A stretch of 32,203 nucleotides of DNA from Thioalkalicoccus limnaeus (GCF_041197575.1 NZ_JBDKXB010000032.1:1-32203); one strand, 5' to 3'; positions 16,502 through 26,605 are shown, numbered from the stretch's first letter. Made by a program: numbers and translations. Notes: generated by a model from the letters alone, not told the origin.

Positions 16502-19500
16502 GATGCCGAGCCTCGCGCTGGACTTCGTCGGCGACGACAGCCGGGTCGGCTTTCGCTTGGCCACGCTGGAGGTGCTCAACTGGGGCACCTTCGACAAGCG
16601 GGTCTGGCGCCTCCAGCTCGATGGGCACAACGGCCTACTGACCGGCGACATCGGCTCGGGCAAGTCCACGTTGGTCGACGCCCTCACGACCCTGCTGGTG
16701 CCGGCGCAACGCGTCGCCTACAACAAGGCCGCCGGCGCGGAGGCGCGCGAGCGCAGCCTGCGTTCCTACGTCCTCGGCCACTACAAGAGCGAGCGCAACG
16801 AGGTGACGGGCAGCGCCCGTCCGGTGGCGCTGCGCGACGCCTCCTGCTACTCGGTGATCCTGGGCGTCTTTCGCAACGAGGGCTACGACCAGGCGGTGAC
16901 GCTCGCCCAGGTTTTCTGGCTGAAGGACCCGCAGGGCCAGCCGGCGCGTCTGTTCGTGGCGGCCGAGCGGGCCATGGCCATCGCCGAGGACTTCAGCGGC
17001 TTCGGCCCGGACATCGGCGCCCTGCGCAAGCGCCTGCGCGCCCCGGGCTGCGACCTGTTCGACAGCTTCCCGCCCTACGGGGCCTGGTTTCGGCGGCGCT
17101 TCGGCATCGAGCACGAGCAGGCGCTGGAGCTCTTCCACCAGACGGTCTCGATGAAGTCGGTCGGCAACCTCACCGACTTCGTGCGCAGCCACATGCTGGA
17201 GCCCTTCGATGTGGGTGGCCGTATCCGGGCGCTGATCCACCACTTCGACGACCTGGACCGCGCCCACCAGGCCGTGCTCAAGGCGAAGCGGCAGATCGAG
17301 CTGCTCGCGCCGTTCGTCGCCGATGGCCAGCGCCACGCCGCGCTCACGGCCGAGATCCAGGCGTTTCGCGACGGGCGCGACGCGCTGCGGCCCTATTTCG
17401 CCCGGCTCAAGGGTGAACTGCTGGAGCGGCGCCTCGCCCTGCTCGGGCAGGAGGCCGAGCGGCTCGATGCCCTGATCGAGCGGCTCGGGGCGCAGCGCGA
17501 CGGCGAGCGCGGCGCGGTGACCGATCTGGAGCGCGCGTTGCGCGACAACGGCGGCGACCGGCTCGAGCGGCTCGCCGACGAGATCCGGCGCCAGGAGCAG
17601 GAGAAGGCGCAACGCCGGCAGCGGGCCGAGCGCTACGGGGACCTGCTGGCCCGCATCGACGAGACGCCGCCGGGCGACGAGGTGGCCTTTCTCGCCCAAC
17701 GGCACGCGATTGGCGCACACGCCGAGTCGCTGCGCGAGCGCATCGCCGACCTCACCAACCGCGAACGTGAAGAAGACTTCGCCTTCCGCAAGGGACGGGA
17801 AGCGCGCGACGCCTTGGCTGAGGAGATCGACAGCCTCAGGCGCCGCAAGAGCAACATCGACACCGCCCAGATCCGCATCCGCGAGGCTCTCTGCGGGGCC
17901 CTCTCGATCGCCGAGGACGAGCTGCCGTTCGCCGGCGAACTGATCCAGGTACGCGAGGACGAGCGCGATTGGGAAGGCGCTGCCGAGCGTCTGCTGCGCG
18001 GCTTCGGCCTGTCGCTGCTGGTGCCCGATGCGCACTACCGGGCGGTCGCCGAGTGGGTGGACCGCGAGCACCTGAGGGGGCGTCTCGTCTACTTCCAGGT
18101 GCGACCGAAGAGGCGCCCCCAGGGCGCCGGCCCGCATCCGCAGTCGCTGGTGCGCAAGCTCGAGATCAAGCCGGATTCCCCGCTCTACGAGTGGCTCGAT
18201 CAGGAACTGCGCAGCCGCTTCGACGTCGCCTGCTGCGACAGCGCCGAGCAGTTCCGCCGCGAGGCGCGCGCGATCACGCGCGCCGGGCAGATCAAGGACC
18301 CGAGCGGCCGCCACGAGAAGGACGACCGCAACCGGATCGACGACCGCAGCCGCTACGTGCTCGGCTGGAGCAACGCCGACAAGCTCCGCGCGCTGCTCGA
18401 CCGGCTCGCGTCCTTGGAGGCCGATCTGGCCGCGACGGGACGGCGCATGTCCGAGATCCAGCAGGCGCGTCAGCAGCTCCAGCATCGGCTCGAGGCCCTG
18501 GCCAGGCTCGAGGAGTTCACCCGTTACGCAGAGATCGACTGGCAGAGCCTCGCGCGCGAGATCGCGGCGCTCGCCGAGGAACGGGCGCGCCTGGAGGCCG
18601 CGTCCGACACCTTGCACGAGCTGGGTCGGCAGTTGCAGGCGGCGCGCGAGCGGCTGAGCGAGACCGAGGCCAAGCACACCGACGCGCTCGGCCGACGCGG
18701 GGAGGTCAAGAGCAAGATCGAAGTGGCTCAAGAGCAGCGGGAGCAGGCACGCGCCCTCAGTGAGCCGGTGCCGCTCGACGAGGCGCAGACGGCCCGCCTC
18801 GAGGGCTGGCGCCACGAGGCGCTCGGCGAGCATCAGCTGTCGGTCGAATCCTGCGATAACCGAGAACAGGAGGTGCGCAAGTGGCTCCAGGATCGCATCG
18901 ACGCCGAGGACCAAAGGCTCAAGCGGCTCAATGAGCGCCTCATCCGGGCGATGGCGGCCTTCAAGGACGAGTTCAAGGCCGAGACCGTCGAGATGGACGT
19001 GAGCCTGGCGGCCCTCGGCGAGTACGAGCGGCTGCTCGACGGCCTGCAGCGCGACGACCTGCCGCGCTTCGAGGCCCGCTTCAAGGAGCTGCTCAACGTC
19101 AACACCATCAACGAGATCGCCAATTTCAACGCCCAGCTCGCCCGCGAGCGCGAGACGATCAAGGAGCGCGTCGAGCGCATCAACCAGTCCCTGCAGGCGA
19201 TCGACTACGACCCGGGGCGCTTCATCAAGCTGGTCGCCCAGCCGAGCCCGGACGCCGAGATCCGCGACTTCCAGCAGGACCTGCGCGCCTGCACCGAGGG
19301 CGCGGTGACCGGCTCGGGAGACGAGCAGTATTCGGAGACCAAGTTCCTCCAGGTCAAGGCCATCATCGACCGCTTCCGGGGCCGCGACGGGCAGACGGAG
19401 GCCGATCGGCGCTGGACGGCCAAGGTCACCGACGTGCGCAACTGGTTCCTCTTCTCGGCGAGCGAGCGTTGGCGGGCCGACGACGCCGAGTACGAGCACT

Positions 19501-19868
19501 ATTCGGATTCCGGCGGCAAGTCCGGTGGCCAGAAGGAAAAGCTCGCCTACACGGTGCTGGCCGCGAGCCTCGCCTATCAGTTCGGGCTCGAATGGGGGGC
19601 GGTGCGCTCCCGCTCGTTCCGCTTCGTCGTCATCGACGAGGCCTTCGGGCGCGGCTCGGACGAGTCCGCCCAATACGGCCTGCGCCTGTTCCAGCAGCTC
19701 AACCTGCAGCTGCTGATCGTCACGCCGCTGCAGAAGATCCACATCATCGAGCCCTTCGTCGCGAGCGTCGGCTTCGTGCATAACGAGGGCGGGCAGGACT
19801 CGAAGCTGCGCTGCCTCACCATCGAGGAGTATCGGGCGCAGAAGGCCGGCGGCGAGGCGGCTCGATGA
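16494..19868 (+). CDS. jetC: Wadjet SMC-like ATPase JetC (MksB-like)
   Basis: Encodes 1124 residues from a GTG at 16494, chosen because AGGGGA at 16482-16487 is six bases upstream. The ATG at 16503 is the alternative and changes little. Walker A is GDIGSGKST (51-59). Two long charged segments (about 300-480 and 700-960) are the coiled-coil arms, with a hinge-like middle. The C-terminal head has the ABC signature SGGQKEK (1010-1016) and Walker B VVIDEAFGRGSDES (Asp1048, Glu1049). This is the SMC-family motor of Wadjet that extrudes DNA loops and senses plasmid circles. All ATPase motifs are intact. The stop overlaps the jetD start by four bases. Strong GC bias produces a long antisense frame here that is not a gene. 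Confidence 0.93.
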   Translation: MIEMPSLALDFVGDDSRVGFRLATLEVLNWGTFDKRVWRLQLDGHNGLLTGDIGSGKSTLVDALTTLLVPAQRVAYNKAAGAEARERSLRSYVLGHYKSERNEVTGSARPVALRDASCYSVILGVFRNEGYDQAVTLAQVFWLKDPQGQPARLFVAAERAMAIAEDFSGFGPDIGALRKRLRAPGCDLFDSFPPYGAWFRRRFGIEHEQALELFHQTVSMKSVGNLTDFVRSHMLEPFDVGGRIRALIHHFDDLDRAHQAVLKAKRQIELLAPFVADGQRHAALTAEIQAFRDGRDALRPYFARLKGELLERRLALLGQEAERLDALIERLGAQRDGERGAVTDLERALRDNGGDRLERLADEIRRQEQEKAQRRQRAERYGDLLARIDETPPGDEVAFLAQRHAIGAHAESLRERIADLTNREREEDFAFRKGREARDALAEEIDSLRRRKSNIDTAQIRIREALCGALSIAEDELPFAGELIQVREDERDWEGAAERLLRGFGLSLLVPDAHYRAVAEWVDREHLRGRLVYFQVRPKRRPQGAGPHPQSLVRKLEIKPDSPLYEWLDQELRSRFDVACCDSAEQFRREARAITRAGQIKDPSGRHEKDDRNRIDDRSRYVLGWSNADKLRALLDRLASLEADLAATGRRMSEIQQARQQLQHRLEALARLEEFTRYAEIDWQSLAREIAALAEERARLEAASDTLHELGRQLQAARERLSETEAKHTDALGRRGEVKSKIEVAQEQREQARALSEPVPLDEAQTARLEGWRHEALGEHQLSVESCDNREQEVRKWLQDRIDAEDQRLKRLNERLIRAMAAFKDEFKAETVEMDVSLAALGEYERLLDGLQRDDLPRFEARFKELLNVNTINEIANFNAQLARERETIKERVERINQSLQAIDYDPGRFIKLVAQPSPDAEIRDFQQDLRACTEGAVTGSGDEQYSETKFLQVKAIIDRFRGRDGQTEADRRWTAKVTDVRNWFLFSASERWRADDAEYEHYSDSGGKSGGQKEKLAYTVLAASLAYQFGLEWGAVRSRSFRFVVIDEAFGRGSDESAQYGLRLFQQLNLQLLIVTPLQKIHIIEPFVASVGFVHNEGGQDSKLRCLTIEEYRAQKAGGEAAR

Positions 19869-21070
19869 CCTGGACCAGGCCCGCCGATCTGCGCGCCCAG
19901 GTCCAGCGCCTGTGGGAGCGCGGCGAGCTGCTGCGCGCGAGCGTCACGGAGACGACCGCCTGGCCGCTGCGCCTGACGCTGAAGGCGCCGGCCGCGGCCG
20001 ATCTGGCCGAACGCTTCGAGGCGGTCCGCGACTGGGTGCAGGCCCTGGCCGCGACACCCCAGGTGCGGATCGAGTGGCGCGAGCGCGCCCATCGGGTGCA
20101 AGGCCGGCAGCGACTGCCGGCCGCCGTCTGGGTCGATTCGCTGGAGGCGGCCTTGGCCTTCATCGGCAAGACGCGGCAGGTCGAGGGCTACCGGCGCCTC
20201 TGGCGATGGACGGGCACCGCGCAGCCGGCGCTCCTGCCCTGGCTGATCCGGCGGCCGCTCCAGGCCCTGGAGCTGGCCGACCGCTGGGAGCGGCTGCTCG
20301 CCGTTGTCGCCTGGCTCCAGGCCCACCCACGCCCGGGTCTGTACCTGCGCCAGGTCGACCTGCCCGGCGTCGACAGCAAGTTCATCGAGGGTCATCGCGG
20401 GGTCCTCACCGAGTGGTTGGATCTGGCCTTGCCACCCGAGGCGATCGACGCCGCCGCGACCGGGGTCGCACAGTTCACGCGCCGCTACGGCTTCCTGGAC
20501 AAGCCGATCCGGATCCGCTTCCGGCCGCTCGATCCAGCACTACCCAGCCTGCCTGGCTGCCGAGAGTTGGCCGACATCACGCTCGACGCGACGAACTTCG
20601 CCACGCTCGCGCTACCCGTCGAGCGGGTGTTCATCACCGAGAATGAGACCAACTTCCTGGCGTTCCCGCCGGTGACACGCGCGATCGTCCTGTTCGGTGC
20701 CGGCTATGGCTGGGAGTCGCTGGCGCGGGCCGCTTGGCTGCATCGCTGCGATCTCCACTATTGGGGCGACATCGATACCCACGGCTTCGCGATCCTCGAT
20801 CAACTGCGCGGCCATTTTCCCCACGCCGCCTCGCTTTTGATGGACCGCGAGACCCTGCTGGCCCATCGCCCGCTCTGGGGCGTGGAGCCGCAGCCTGGGC
20901 GCCACGACCTGAGGCGTCTCACGCCGGCGGAAGCCGCACTCTACGACGACCTGCGCTTCGATCGGATTCGACCCGGGGTGCGGCTCGAGCAAGAACGTCT
21001 CGGGTTCGGCTGGTTCAGGGAGCGACTCGATCAGTGCGACGGGTCCAAGCAGCCAAGACACACTCGGTGA
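19865..21070 (+). CDS. jetD: Wadjet nuclease subunit JetD (DUF3322/DUF2220, Toprim)
   Basis: Encodes 401 residues and starts inside the jetC stop (ATGA). The N-terminal half is the DUF3322 region (DLRAQVQRLWERGELL, RLWRWTG, LYLRQVDLPGVDSKFIE). The C-terminal half is the DUF2220 Toprim domain, with the metal-binding acid in FITENETNFLAFP (Glu259) and the D-x-D pair in YWGDIDTHGFAILDQLR (Asp302, Asp304). JetD resembles the topoisomerase VI A subunit and is the subunit that cleaves plasmid DNA after loop extrusion stalls. It completes the jetABCD set, so all four components and their key residues are present. The convergent cobQ gene ends 105 bases downstream. Confidence 0.92.
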   Translation: MTWTRPADLRAQVQRLWERGELLRASVTETTAWPLRLTLKAPAAADLAERFEAVRDWVQALAATPQVRIEWRERAHRVQGRQRLPAAVWVDSLEAALAFIGKTRQVEGYRRLWRWTGTAQPALLPWLIRRPLQALELADRWERLLAVVAWLQAHPRPGLYLRQVDLPGVDSKFIEGHRGVLTEWLDLALPPEAIDAAATGVAQFTRRYGFLDKPIRIRFRPLDPALPSLPGCRELADITLDATNFATLALPVERVFITENETNFLAFPPVTRAIVLFGAGYGWESLARAAWLHRCDLHYWGDIDTHGFAILDQLRGHFPHAASLLMDRETLLAHRPLWGVEPQPGRHDLRRLTPAEAALYDDLRFDRIRPGVRLEQERLGFGWFRERLDQCDGSKQPRHTR

Positions 21071-21175
21071 CAGGCCACAAGGCGCGGTAGCGGACCATTC
21101 TCCGGGCGTCGAGCTTGCCGCGCCAGGTCAGCGTGCATGGTCAGCCGATGGCCCATTCGTGCCGTGACTGGCTGC

Positions 21176-22756
21176 TCAGCGCGCGAGCGAGAGTAGGGCA
21201 TCGAGGTCCAGATTGGCCTCGCAGTGGTCGGCGAGGTCGTCGAGGGCGCGCTCGATGCGCGCCTCGAAATCGAGCGACGAGGCTTGGGCGCCGACGTGCT
21301 CGAGCCAGTGAGCGCGGAAGCCGTCGGCCCCGAACAGGCCGTGGATATAGGCGCCGGTGACGCGGCCATCGGCGGAGACCGCGCCCTCGGGTCGGGTGGG
21401 GCCGCCGCGGCCGTCGTCGAGTTCGAACCAGGGCCGCTCGAGGCCGGGGCCCCAGGTGCGACCCATGTGCATCTCGTAGCCGGTGAGGTGGCACCCGCTG
21501 CGCCGGTCGAGGACGTCGATCTCGACGAGCCGCTTGTCGCCGCCGATCTCGGTCTCGACATCGAGCAGCCCGAGTCCGCGGGTTTCGCCGGGCGCCCCTT
21601 CGATGCCGAGCGGGTCGCGGACCACGTGGCCGAGCATCTGGAAGCCGGCGCACAGGCCGATCACGCGCCCGCCCTGGCGGACATGGGCGAGGATGTCGAG
21701 ATCCCAGCCTTCGCGGCGCAGGACCTCGAGGTCAGCGCGTGTGACCTTGGAGCCGGGCAGGATCACGACATCGGAGTCGCGCGGGAGCGGATGGCCGGGA
21801 CGGACCCAGCGCAGGCTGACGCCCGGTTCCGCCGCGAGCGGATCGAGGTCGTCGAAATTGGCGACCCGCGACAACTGCGGGACCGCGATTCGAAGACCTT
21901 GCCCATCGCCGTGCGCGGGGCGCTCGAGGGCCAGCGAATCCTCGGCCGGCAGCCGCTCGGCGCCGTCGAACCAGCGCAGGACGCCGAGCCAGGGCCAGCC
22001 GGTGCGCTCGGTCATCAGGGTGCACGCGGGTTCGAACAGCGACAGATCACCGCGGAACTTGTTGATGATGTAGCCGACGACGCGCGCGCGCTCGTCCGCT
22101 TCGTACAGCGCATGGGTGCCGACGATCGCCGCGAGGGCGCCGCCGCGATCGATGTCGCCGAGCAAGACGACCGGAAGATCGGCGGCCTTGGCCAGACGCA
22201 TGTTCGTGATGTCGGACGCGCGCAGGTAGACCTCGGCGCCACTGCCGGCTCCCTCGACCAGCACCAGGTCGGCCTCGCTAGCGACGCGATGGAAGCTGTC
22301 GAGGATCGCTGGCATCAGCCGTGGTTTCATCTTGTGGTACTCGCGCGCGCGGCAATTGCCGAGCACCCGCCCGCGCAGCACGACCTGCGACCCGATCAGG
22401 GTCTGCGGTTTCAGCAGGACCGGGTTCATGTGGATCGACGGCGGAACCCGGCAGGCCCGAGCCTGCAGCGCTTGGGCGCGACCGATCTCGCCGCGCGCCG
22501 GCGAGCCGTCGGCCGGCGGCGGTTGATCGGGGTCGGCGTCGGCGGCCAGTGCGGCATTGTTGCTCATGTTCTGCGCCTTGAAGGGGCGCACCACGAGGCC
22601 GCGTCGCGTGTAGGCCCGGCACAGGCCGGCGACGAGCAGGCTCTTGCCGACATCGGAGGCCGTACCCTGGATCATCAGCGCCCGGGCGCGGCGTGGACCT
22701 CGGTCGCCGAACGGCGGCAGGTCCATATCGGGGTCGAGGGTCGTCGGATCACTCAT
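21176..22756 (-). CDS. cobQ: Cobyric acid synthase CobQ
   Basis: Encodes 526 residues from the ATG at 22756. The frame is open far upstream, but that part is not protein-like and CobQ similarity begins right here. The N-terminal dethiobiotin-synthetase-like domain has the P-loop GTASDVGKS (31-39) and the KAQNMSNN motif. The C-terminal class I glutamine amidotransferase domain has the nucleophile Cys369 (IGLCAGFQMLG) and the catalytic His472 (YIHGLFG). It amidates the b, d, e and g side chains of adenosylcobyrinic acid a,c-diamide in cobalamin synthesis, using glutamine and ATP. No other cobalamin gene and no cobalamin riboswitch is seen nearby, so it is separated from its pathway partners within this window. 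Confidence 0.95.
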   Translation of the reverse strand: MSDPTTLDPDMDLPPFGDRGPRRARALMIQGTASDVGKSLLVAGLCRAYTRRGLVVRPFKAQNMSNNAALAADADPDQPPPADGSPARGEIGRAQALQARACRVPPSIHMNPVLLKPQTLIGSQVVLRGRVLGNCRAREYHKMKPRLMPAILDSFHRVASEADLVLVEGAGSGAEVYLRASDITNMRLAKAADLPVVLLGDIDRGGALAAIVGTHALYEADERARVVGYIINKFRGDLSLFEPACTLMTERTGWPWLGVLRWFDGAERLPAEDSLALERPAHGDGQGLRIAVPQLSRVANFDDLDPLAAEPGVSLRWVRPGHPLPRDSDVVILPGSKVTRADLEVLRREGWDLDILAHVRQGGRVIGLCAGFQMLGHVVRDPLGIEGAPGETRGLGLLDVETEIGGDKRLVEIDVLDRRSGCHLTGYEMHMGRTWGPGLERPWFELDDGRGGPTRPEGAVSADGRVTGAYIHGLFGADGFRAHWLEHVGAQASSLDFEARIERALDDLADHCEANLDLDALLSLAR

Positions 22757-22932
22757 GGGTTCGGTCTCACGGGCATCGAGAAATCGAGAAAGGGTCGTCG
22801 GGGTCCAACCATTGGGTCCTCGCCACAGAAAACCACGCACAGCGCGCGTCGCCTTCCATGGCGAGGGGGCCGGAACGCCGATGACGCGCGAGGCCGGCCT
22901 GGGGCGGTGCCGATCGCAACGGAGATGCCGGG

Positions 22933-25900
22933 TCAATTCAGCAAGTGTTCGACCACTTGGCTGACCTGCCCGATTCGGCGCGCCGGATCCGATAGGTCCA
23001 CGACGAAGCGCAACCGGTCGCCGCCGTCGAGCTTGAAGTCCTTCGGGCGCGTCTGAAGCAAGCGAACCAGCCGCGCCGGATCGATGCGCGTCTCGGCCGC
23101 GAACAGGATGCGGCCACCCTGCGGGCCGGCCTCGATCTTGCGGATCCCGAGCGGCTGTACGTGCAGTTTGAGCTCGGTGATGCCGATCAGATTCTTCGCC
23201 GGCTCCGGCAGCAGGCCGAAGCGGTCGATCATCTCGACCTGAAGCTCGCGCAGGCCCTCGGGGTCCGTGGCGCTGGCGATCCGCTTGTAGAGGACCAGGC
23301 GCTCGTGGGTGTCGGGCAGGTAATCGGCGGGGAGCAACGCCGGGATCCCGAGATCGATCTCGGCGCCGTGATCGAGCGGCCGGTCGAGCTCGGGCGTGCG
23401 TCCGGCCTTGAGGGCCTGCACCGCCCGTTCGAGCAGATCCATGTACAGCGAGAAACCGACCTCGTGGATCTGGCCCGACTGCTCGTCGCCGAGCAGCTCG
23501 CCGGCGCCGCGGATCTCCAGATCGTGGGTCGCGAGCGTGAAGCCGGCACCGAGGTCTTCGAGCGATTCGATCGCCTCGAGGCGCTTCTTGGCCTCGTCGG
23601 TCATCGCTTGCGGTGGCGGTGTGATCAGGTAGGCGTAGGCCCGATGGTGCGAGCGCCCGACCCGACCGCGCAGTTGATGAAGCTGTGCGAGCCCGAGCCG
23701 ATCGGCGCGGTGGATGACGATCGTGTTCGCCGTCGGCACGTCGATGCCGCTTTCGATGATGGTCGTGCACAGGAGCAGGTTGAAGCGCTGGTGGTAGAAG
23801 TCGCGCATGACCCGCTCCAGGTCGCGCTCGCGCATCTGGCCGTGGGCGATCTCGACGCGCGCCTCCGGCACCAGGCTCGCGAGCTTCTCGGCTTGGTGCT
23901 GAATGGTCTCGACCTCGTTGTGCAGGAAATAGACCTGGCCGCCGCGTTTGAGCTCGCGCAGGCAGGCCTCGCGAACCAGCCCATCGTCCCAGGGCGAGAC
24001 GAAGGTCTTGATCGGGTGGCGTGCGACCGGCGGTGTGGCGATGATCGACAGATCCCGCATCCCGGACATCGCCATGTTCAGCGTCCGCGGGATCGGTGTC
24101 GCGGTCAGCGTCAGCACGTCGACCTCGGTGCGCAGGGCTTTCAGGGCCTCCTTGTGGCGGACGCCGAAACGGTGCTCCTCGTCGATGATCGCAAGCCCGA
24201 GGTTCTTGAAGCGTATCGAGCCCTGCAGCAGCTTGTGGGTGCCGATCACGATGTCGAGCGTGCCGTCGGCCAACCCTTCGAGGATCCGTTTCTGTTCCTT
24301 CGCGGTCCGGAAGCGCGACAGGCTTTCGATCTTGATCGGCCAGTCGGCGAAACGGTCGGAAAAGTTCTCGAAGTGTTGCTGCGCGAGCAGCGTGGTCGGC
24401 ACCAGTACCGCGACCTGGCGGCCGCCGAGCGCGGCGACGAAGGCGGCGCGCATCGCCACCTCGGTCTTACCGAAGCCGACGTCGCCGCAGACGACGCGGT
24501 CCATCGGCTTGGCATCCGCCATGTCGGCGAGTACCGCCGCGATCGCGCGGGCCTGGTCGGGCGTCTCCTCGAACGGAAAGGCCGCCGCGAAGGCGGCATA
24601 CTCGGCTTCGCTTTGGACGAAGGCGATGCCCGAGCGGGCGGCGCGCCGCGCATAGATGTCGAGCAGTTCGGCGGCGACGTCATGCGCCTTCTGTGCGGCG
24701 CGGCGCTTGATCTTGTCCCACTGGTCGCCGCCGAGACGGTGCAGCGGGGCTTCTTCCGGGGAGGCCCCGGTGTAGCGCGAGATCAGGTGCAGCGACGCGA
24801 CCGGCACATAGAGCTTGTCGCCGCGCGCGTATTCGAGCGCGACGAACTCGGTGGTCAGACCACCGACGGTCAGTGTCTCCAAGCCCAGGTAGCGACCGAT
24901 GCCGTGGTCCTCGTGGACCACCGGTGCGCCGACCGTCAGTTCGGTCAGGTTGCGGACGATCGCGTCGCCGTCGCGCTCGCGGGCGCGACGGCGACGCTCC
25001 TGGCGGACCCGTTCGCCGTAGAGCTGCGTCTCGGTGACGACGGCGATGTCCGGGTCATCGAGCCACAGGCCTTGTTCGAGCGGCGCGACCGTCAGGCCGA
25101 GCGCCTCCTCGCCGGTGACGAACTCGCGCCAGCCGGCGACCGGGCGCGGCTGGATGTCGAAACCGCGCAGATGCTCGGCGAGCATCTCACGGCGACCGGT
25201 GCTCTCGGCGATGAAGAGCACGCGCCGGTCCGGCGCCGTGACGAAGTCGCGCAGCGCCTGGGCCGGGTGCGCTGCGCGCGCTTGGATCGCGAGCGGCGGC
25301 AGTCGACGGGTCGCGAACCGGTGGCAGGCGCCGTAGCCCTTGCGGCGCTGCGCGATCTCGGTCGTCTGGTAGCGGATCCCGGCAAGCCGATTCAAGCGCG
25401 CGGCCAGTTCGTCGGCGGCCAGGTAGATCCGCGCCGGCGGCAACGGCGGACGCTCGATATCGTGCCGCCGCTGCTCGTAACGTTCGGCGACCTCGGCGAC
25501 GAAGGCCGCCGCGACCTCGCGGACGCCATCGGCCTCGATCGCGATCAGATCCTCGGGCAGATAGTCGAACAGGCTCGCGGTGTCGTCGAAGAACAGCGGC
25601 AGATAGTATTCGAGCCCGCCGGGGATCCGCGCCTCGGAGACCTCGCGGTAGATCAGGCTCTGGTTCGGGTCGGCATCGATCGCCGCACGGTAGCGTTGGC
25701 GAAAGGCGCTGATGGCTTCGTCGGTCAGCGGGAACTCGCGCGCCGGCAGCAGCCGGATCGCGGGCACCTTGGCCAGCGAGCGCTGCGTATCGGGATCGAA
25801 GGTGCGCAGGCTCTCGACCTCGTCGTCGAACAGGTCGATGCGATAGGGCGTGTCGCTGCCCATCGGAAAGACATCGAACAGCGAGCCGCGGATCGCGAAC

Positions 25901-26430
25901 TCGCCGTGCGCGATCACCTGCGACACGCACTGGTAACCGGCCTGTTCCAGCCGTCGGCGGGTCACCTCGAGATTCAGCCGATCACCGACCTCGAGGAGCA
26001 GCGTGTGGCCGTCCAGGTAGCTGCGCGGCGGCAGACGCTGCAACAGCGTCGCGACCGGCACGACCAGCGCGCCGCGGGTCAGGGCCGGCAGCCTGTGCAG
26101 GGTCGCGAGCCGCTCGGAGACCAGCTCCGGTAGCGGCGAAAAGACATCGTAGGGCAGGGTCTCCCAATCGGGGAACGCGAGCACCGGGCAGCTCGGATCC
26201 TGATCGAGGAAGAAGCCGATCTCGGCCCGCAGCCGGGCCGCCGACTGCACGTCCTCGACCACGACCAACAGCATCCGGTCGGCCTCGCGCGCGGCGTTGG
26301 CGAGGGCTAACGCGGGGCTGGACCCATAGAGCGCCCCCCATTGGATTCGCGCCCCGGTCTGTCCGGGTATCGGTGGCGTCAGCGCGGAACAGCAGGGAAC
26401 TTCCTCGACGAACGGAGTATCGGACGACAT
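22933..26430 (-). CDS. mfd: Transcription-repair coupling factor Mfd
   Basis: Encodes 1165 residues from the ATG at 26430 (E. coli Mfd 1148). The open frame extends 55 codons further, but a TATAAT box lies in that stretch and those residues are not family-like. The N-terminal UvrB-like region includes FPDWETLPYD and GSLFDVFP. The RNA-polymerase-interacting domain has VHEDHGIGRYLGLE. The translocase carries Walker A GDVGFGKTE (around residue 650), motif II DEEHRFGV (around 750), TLTATPIPRTLNMAMSG, and the TRG region ending in HQLRGRVGRS. The C-terminal autoinhibitory domain is complete. It removes stalled RNA polymerase from DNA lesions and recruits UvrA. Gene intact, apparently monocistronic. 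Confidence 0.96.
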   Translation of the reverse strand: MSSDTPFVEEVPCCSALTPPIPGQTGARIQWGALYGSSPALALANAAREADRMLLVVVEDVQSAARLRAEIGFFLDQDPSCPVLAFPDWETLPYDVFSPLPELVSERLATLHRLPALTRGALVVPVATLLQRLPPRSYLDGHTLLLEVGDRLNLEVTRRRLEQAGYQCVSQVIAHGEFAIRGSLFDVFPMGSDTPYRIDLFDDEVESLRTFDPDTQRSLAKVPAIRLLPAREFPLTDEAISAFRQRYRAAIDADPNQSLIYREVSEARIPGGLEYYLPLFFDDTASLFDYLPEDLIAIEADGVREVAAAFVAEVAERYEQRRHDIERPPLPPARIYLAADELAARLNRLAGIRYQTTEIAQRRKGYGACHRFATRRLPPLAIQARAAHPAQALRDFVTAPDRRVLFIAESTGRREMLAEHLRGFDIQPRPVAGWREFVTGEEALGLTVAPLEQGLWLDDPDIAVVTETQLYGERVRQERRRRARERDGDAIVRNLTELTVGAPVVHEDHGIGRYLGLETLTVGGLTTEFVALEYARGDKLYVPVASLHLISRYTGASPEEAPLHRLGGDQWDKIKRRAAQKAHDVAAELLDIYARRAARSGIAFVQSEAEYAAFAAAFPFEETPDQARAIAAVLADMADAKPMDRVVCGDVGFGKTEVAMRAAFVAALGGRQVAVLVPTTLLAQQHFENFSDRFADWPIKIESLSRFRTAKEQKRILEGLADGTLDIVIGTHKLLQGSIRFKNLGLAIIDEEHRFGVRHKEALKALRTEVDVLTLTATPIPRTLNMAMSGMRDLSIIATPPVARHPIKTFVSPWDDGLVREACLRELKRGGQVYFLHNEVETIQHQAEKLASLVPEARVEIAHGQMRERDLERVMRDFYHQRFNLLLCTTIIESGIDVPTANTIVIHRADRLGLAQLHQLRGRVGRSHHRAYAYLITPPPQAMTDEAKKRLEAIESLEDLGAGFTLATHDLEIRGAGELLGDEQSGQIHEVGFSLYMDLLERAVQALKAGRTPELDRPLDHGAEIDLGIPALLPADYLPDTHERLVLYKRIASATDPEGLRELQVEMIDRFGLLPEPAKNLIGITELKLHVQPLGIRKIEAGPQGGRILFAAETRIDPARLVRLLQTRPKDFKLDGGDRLRFVVDLSDPARRIGQVSQVVEHLLN

Positions 26431-26491
26431 CTTCAGAATTGACGGCAGGGGATTGGGGGTTGGATGCAGGCTAGATCGAACGAACATGGCC

Positions 26492-26520
26492 ATTATAGCG
26501 ATCGGCGATCGTCGTGGCGG
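26492..26520 (-). promoter_or_regulatory. Probable mfd promoter (perfect TATAAT)
   Basis: On the minus strand a perfect -10 box TATAAT lies at 26492-26497. A poor -35 (CCGCCA, three of six matches) sits 17 bases upstream at 26515-26520. Transcription would begin near 26485, about 55 bases before the mfd ATG at 26430. This supports that start over the earlier ATG codons. GATCG-rich sequence fills the spacer. Confidence 0.5.
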
Positions 26521-26605
26521 GTATCGCGCGCGGAACCTCCGCTGGTGCACATGTCGATGAAAGCCGCTGCGAGAGGTTGATCGCTTCGCTTCCACCAGGT
26601 ACCGG

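Noticed and set aside
16635..19781. Open frame of 1048 codons antisense to jetC
   Set aside because: Caused by strong GC bias at third codon positions of jetC. Its composition is not protein-like and jetC has clear motifs throughout.
21081..21124. GGCGCGG/CCGCGCC inverted repeat between jetD and cobQ as a bidirectional terminator
   Set aside because: The loop is 30 bases and no T-run follows on either strand; too weak to call.
22757..22932. Cobalamin riboswitch upstream of cobQ
   Set aside because: No B12-box-like motif or long structured leader was found in the 176-base gap.
21224..23056. Open frame of 610 codons antisense to cobQ
   Set aside because: Overlaps cobQ entirely and is explained by its codon bias.
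23161..26133. Open frame of 990 codons antisense to mfd
   Set aside because: Mirror of the mfd codon pattern, with no recognisable family.
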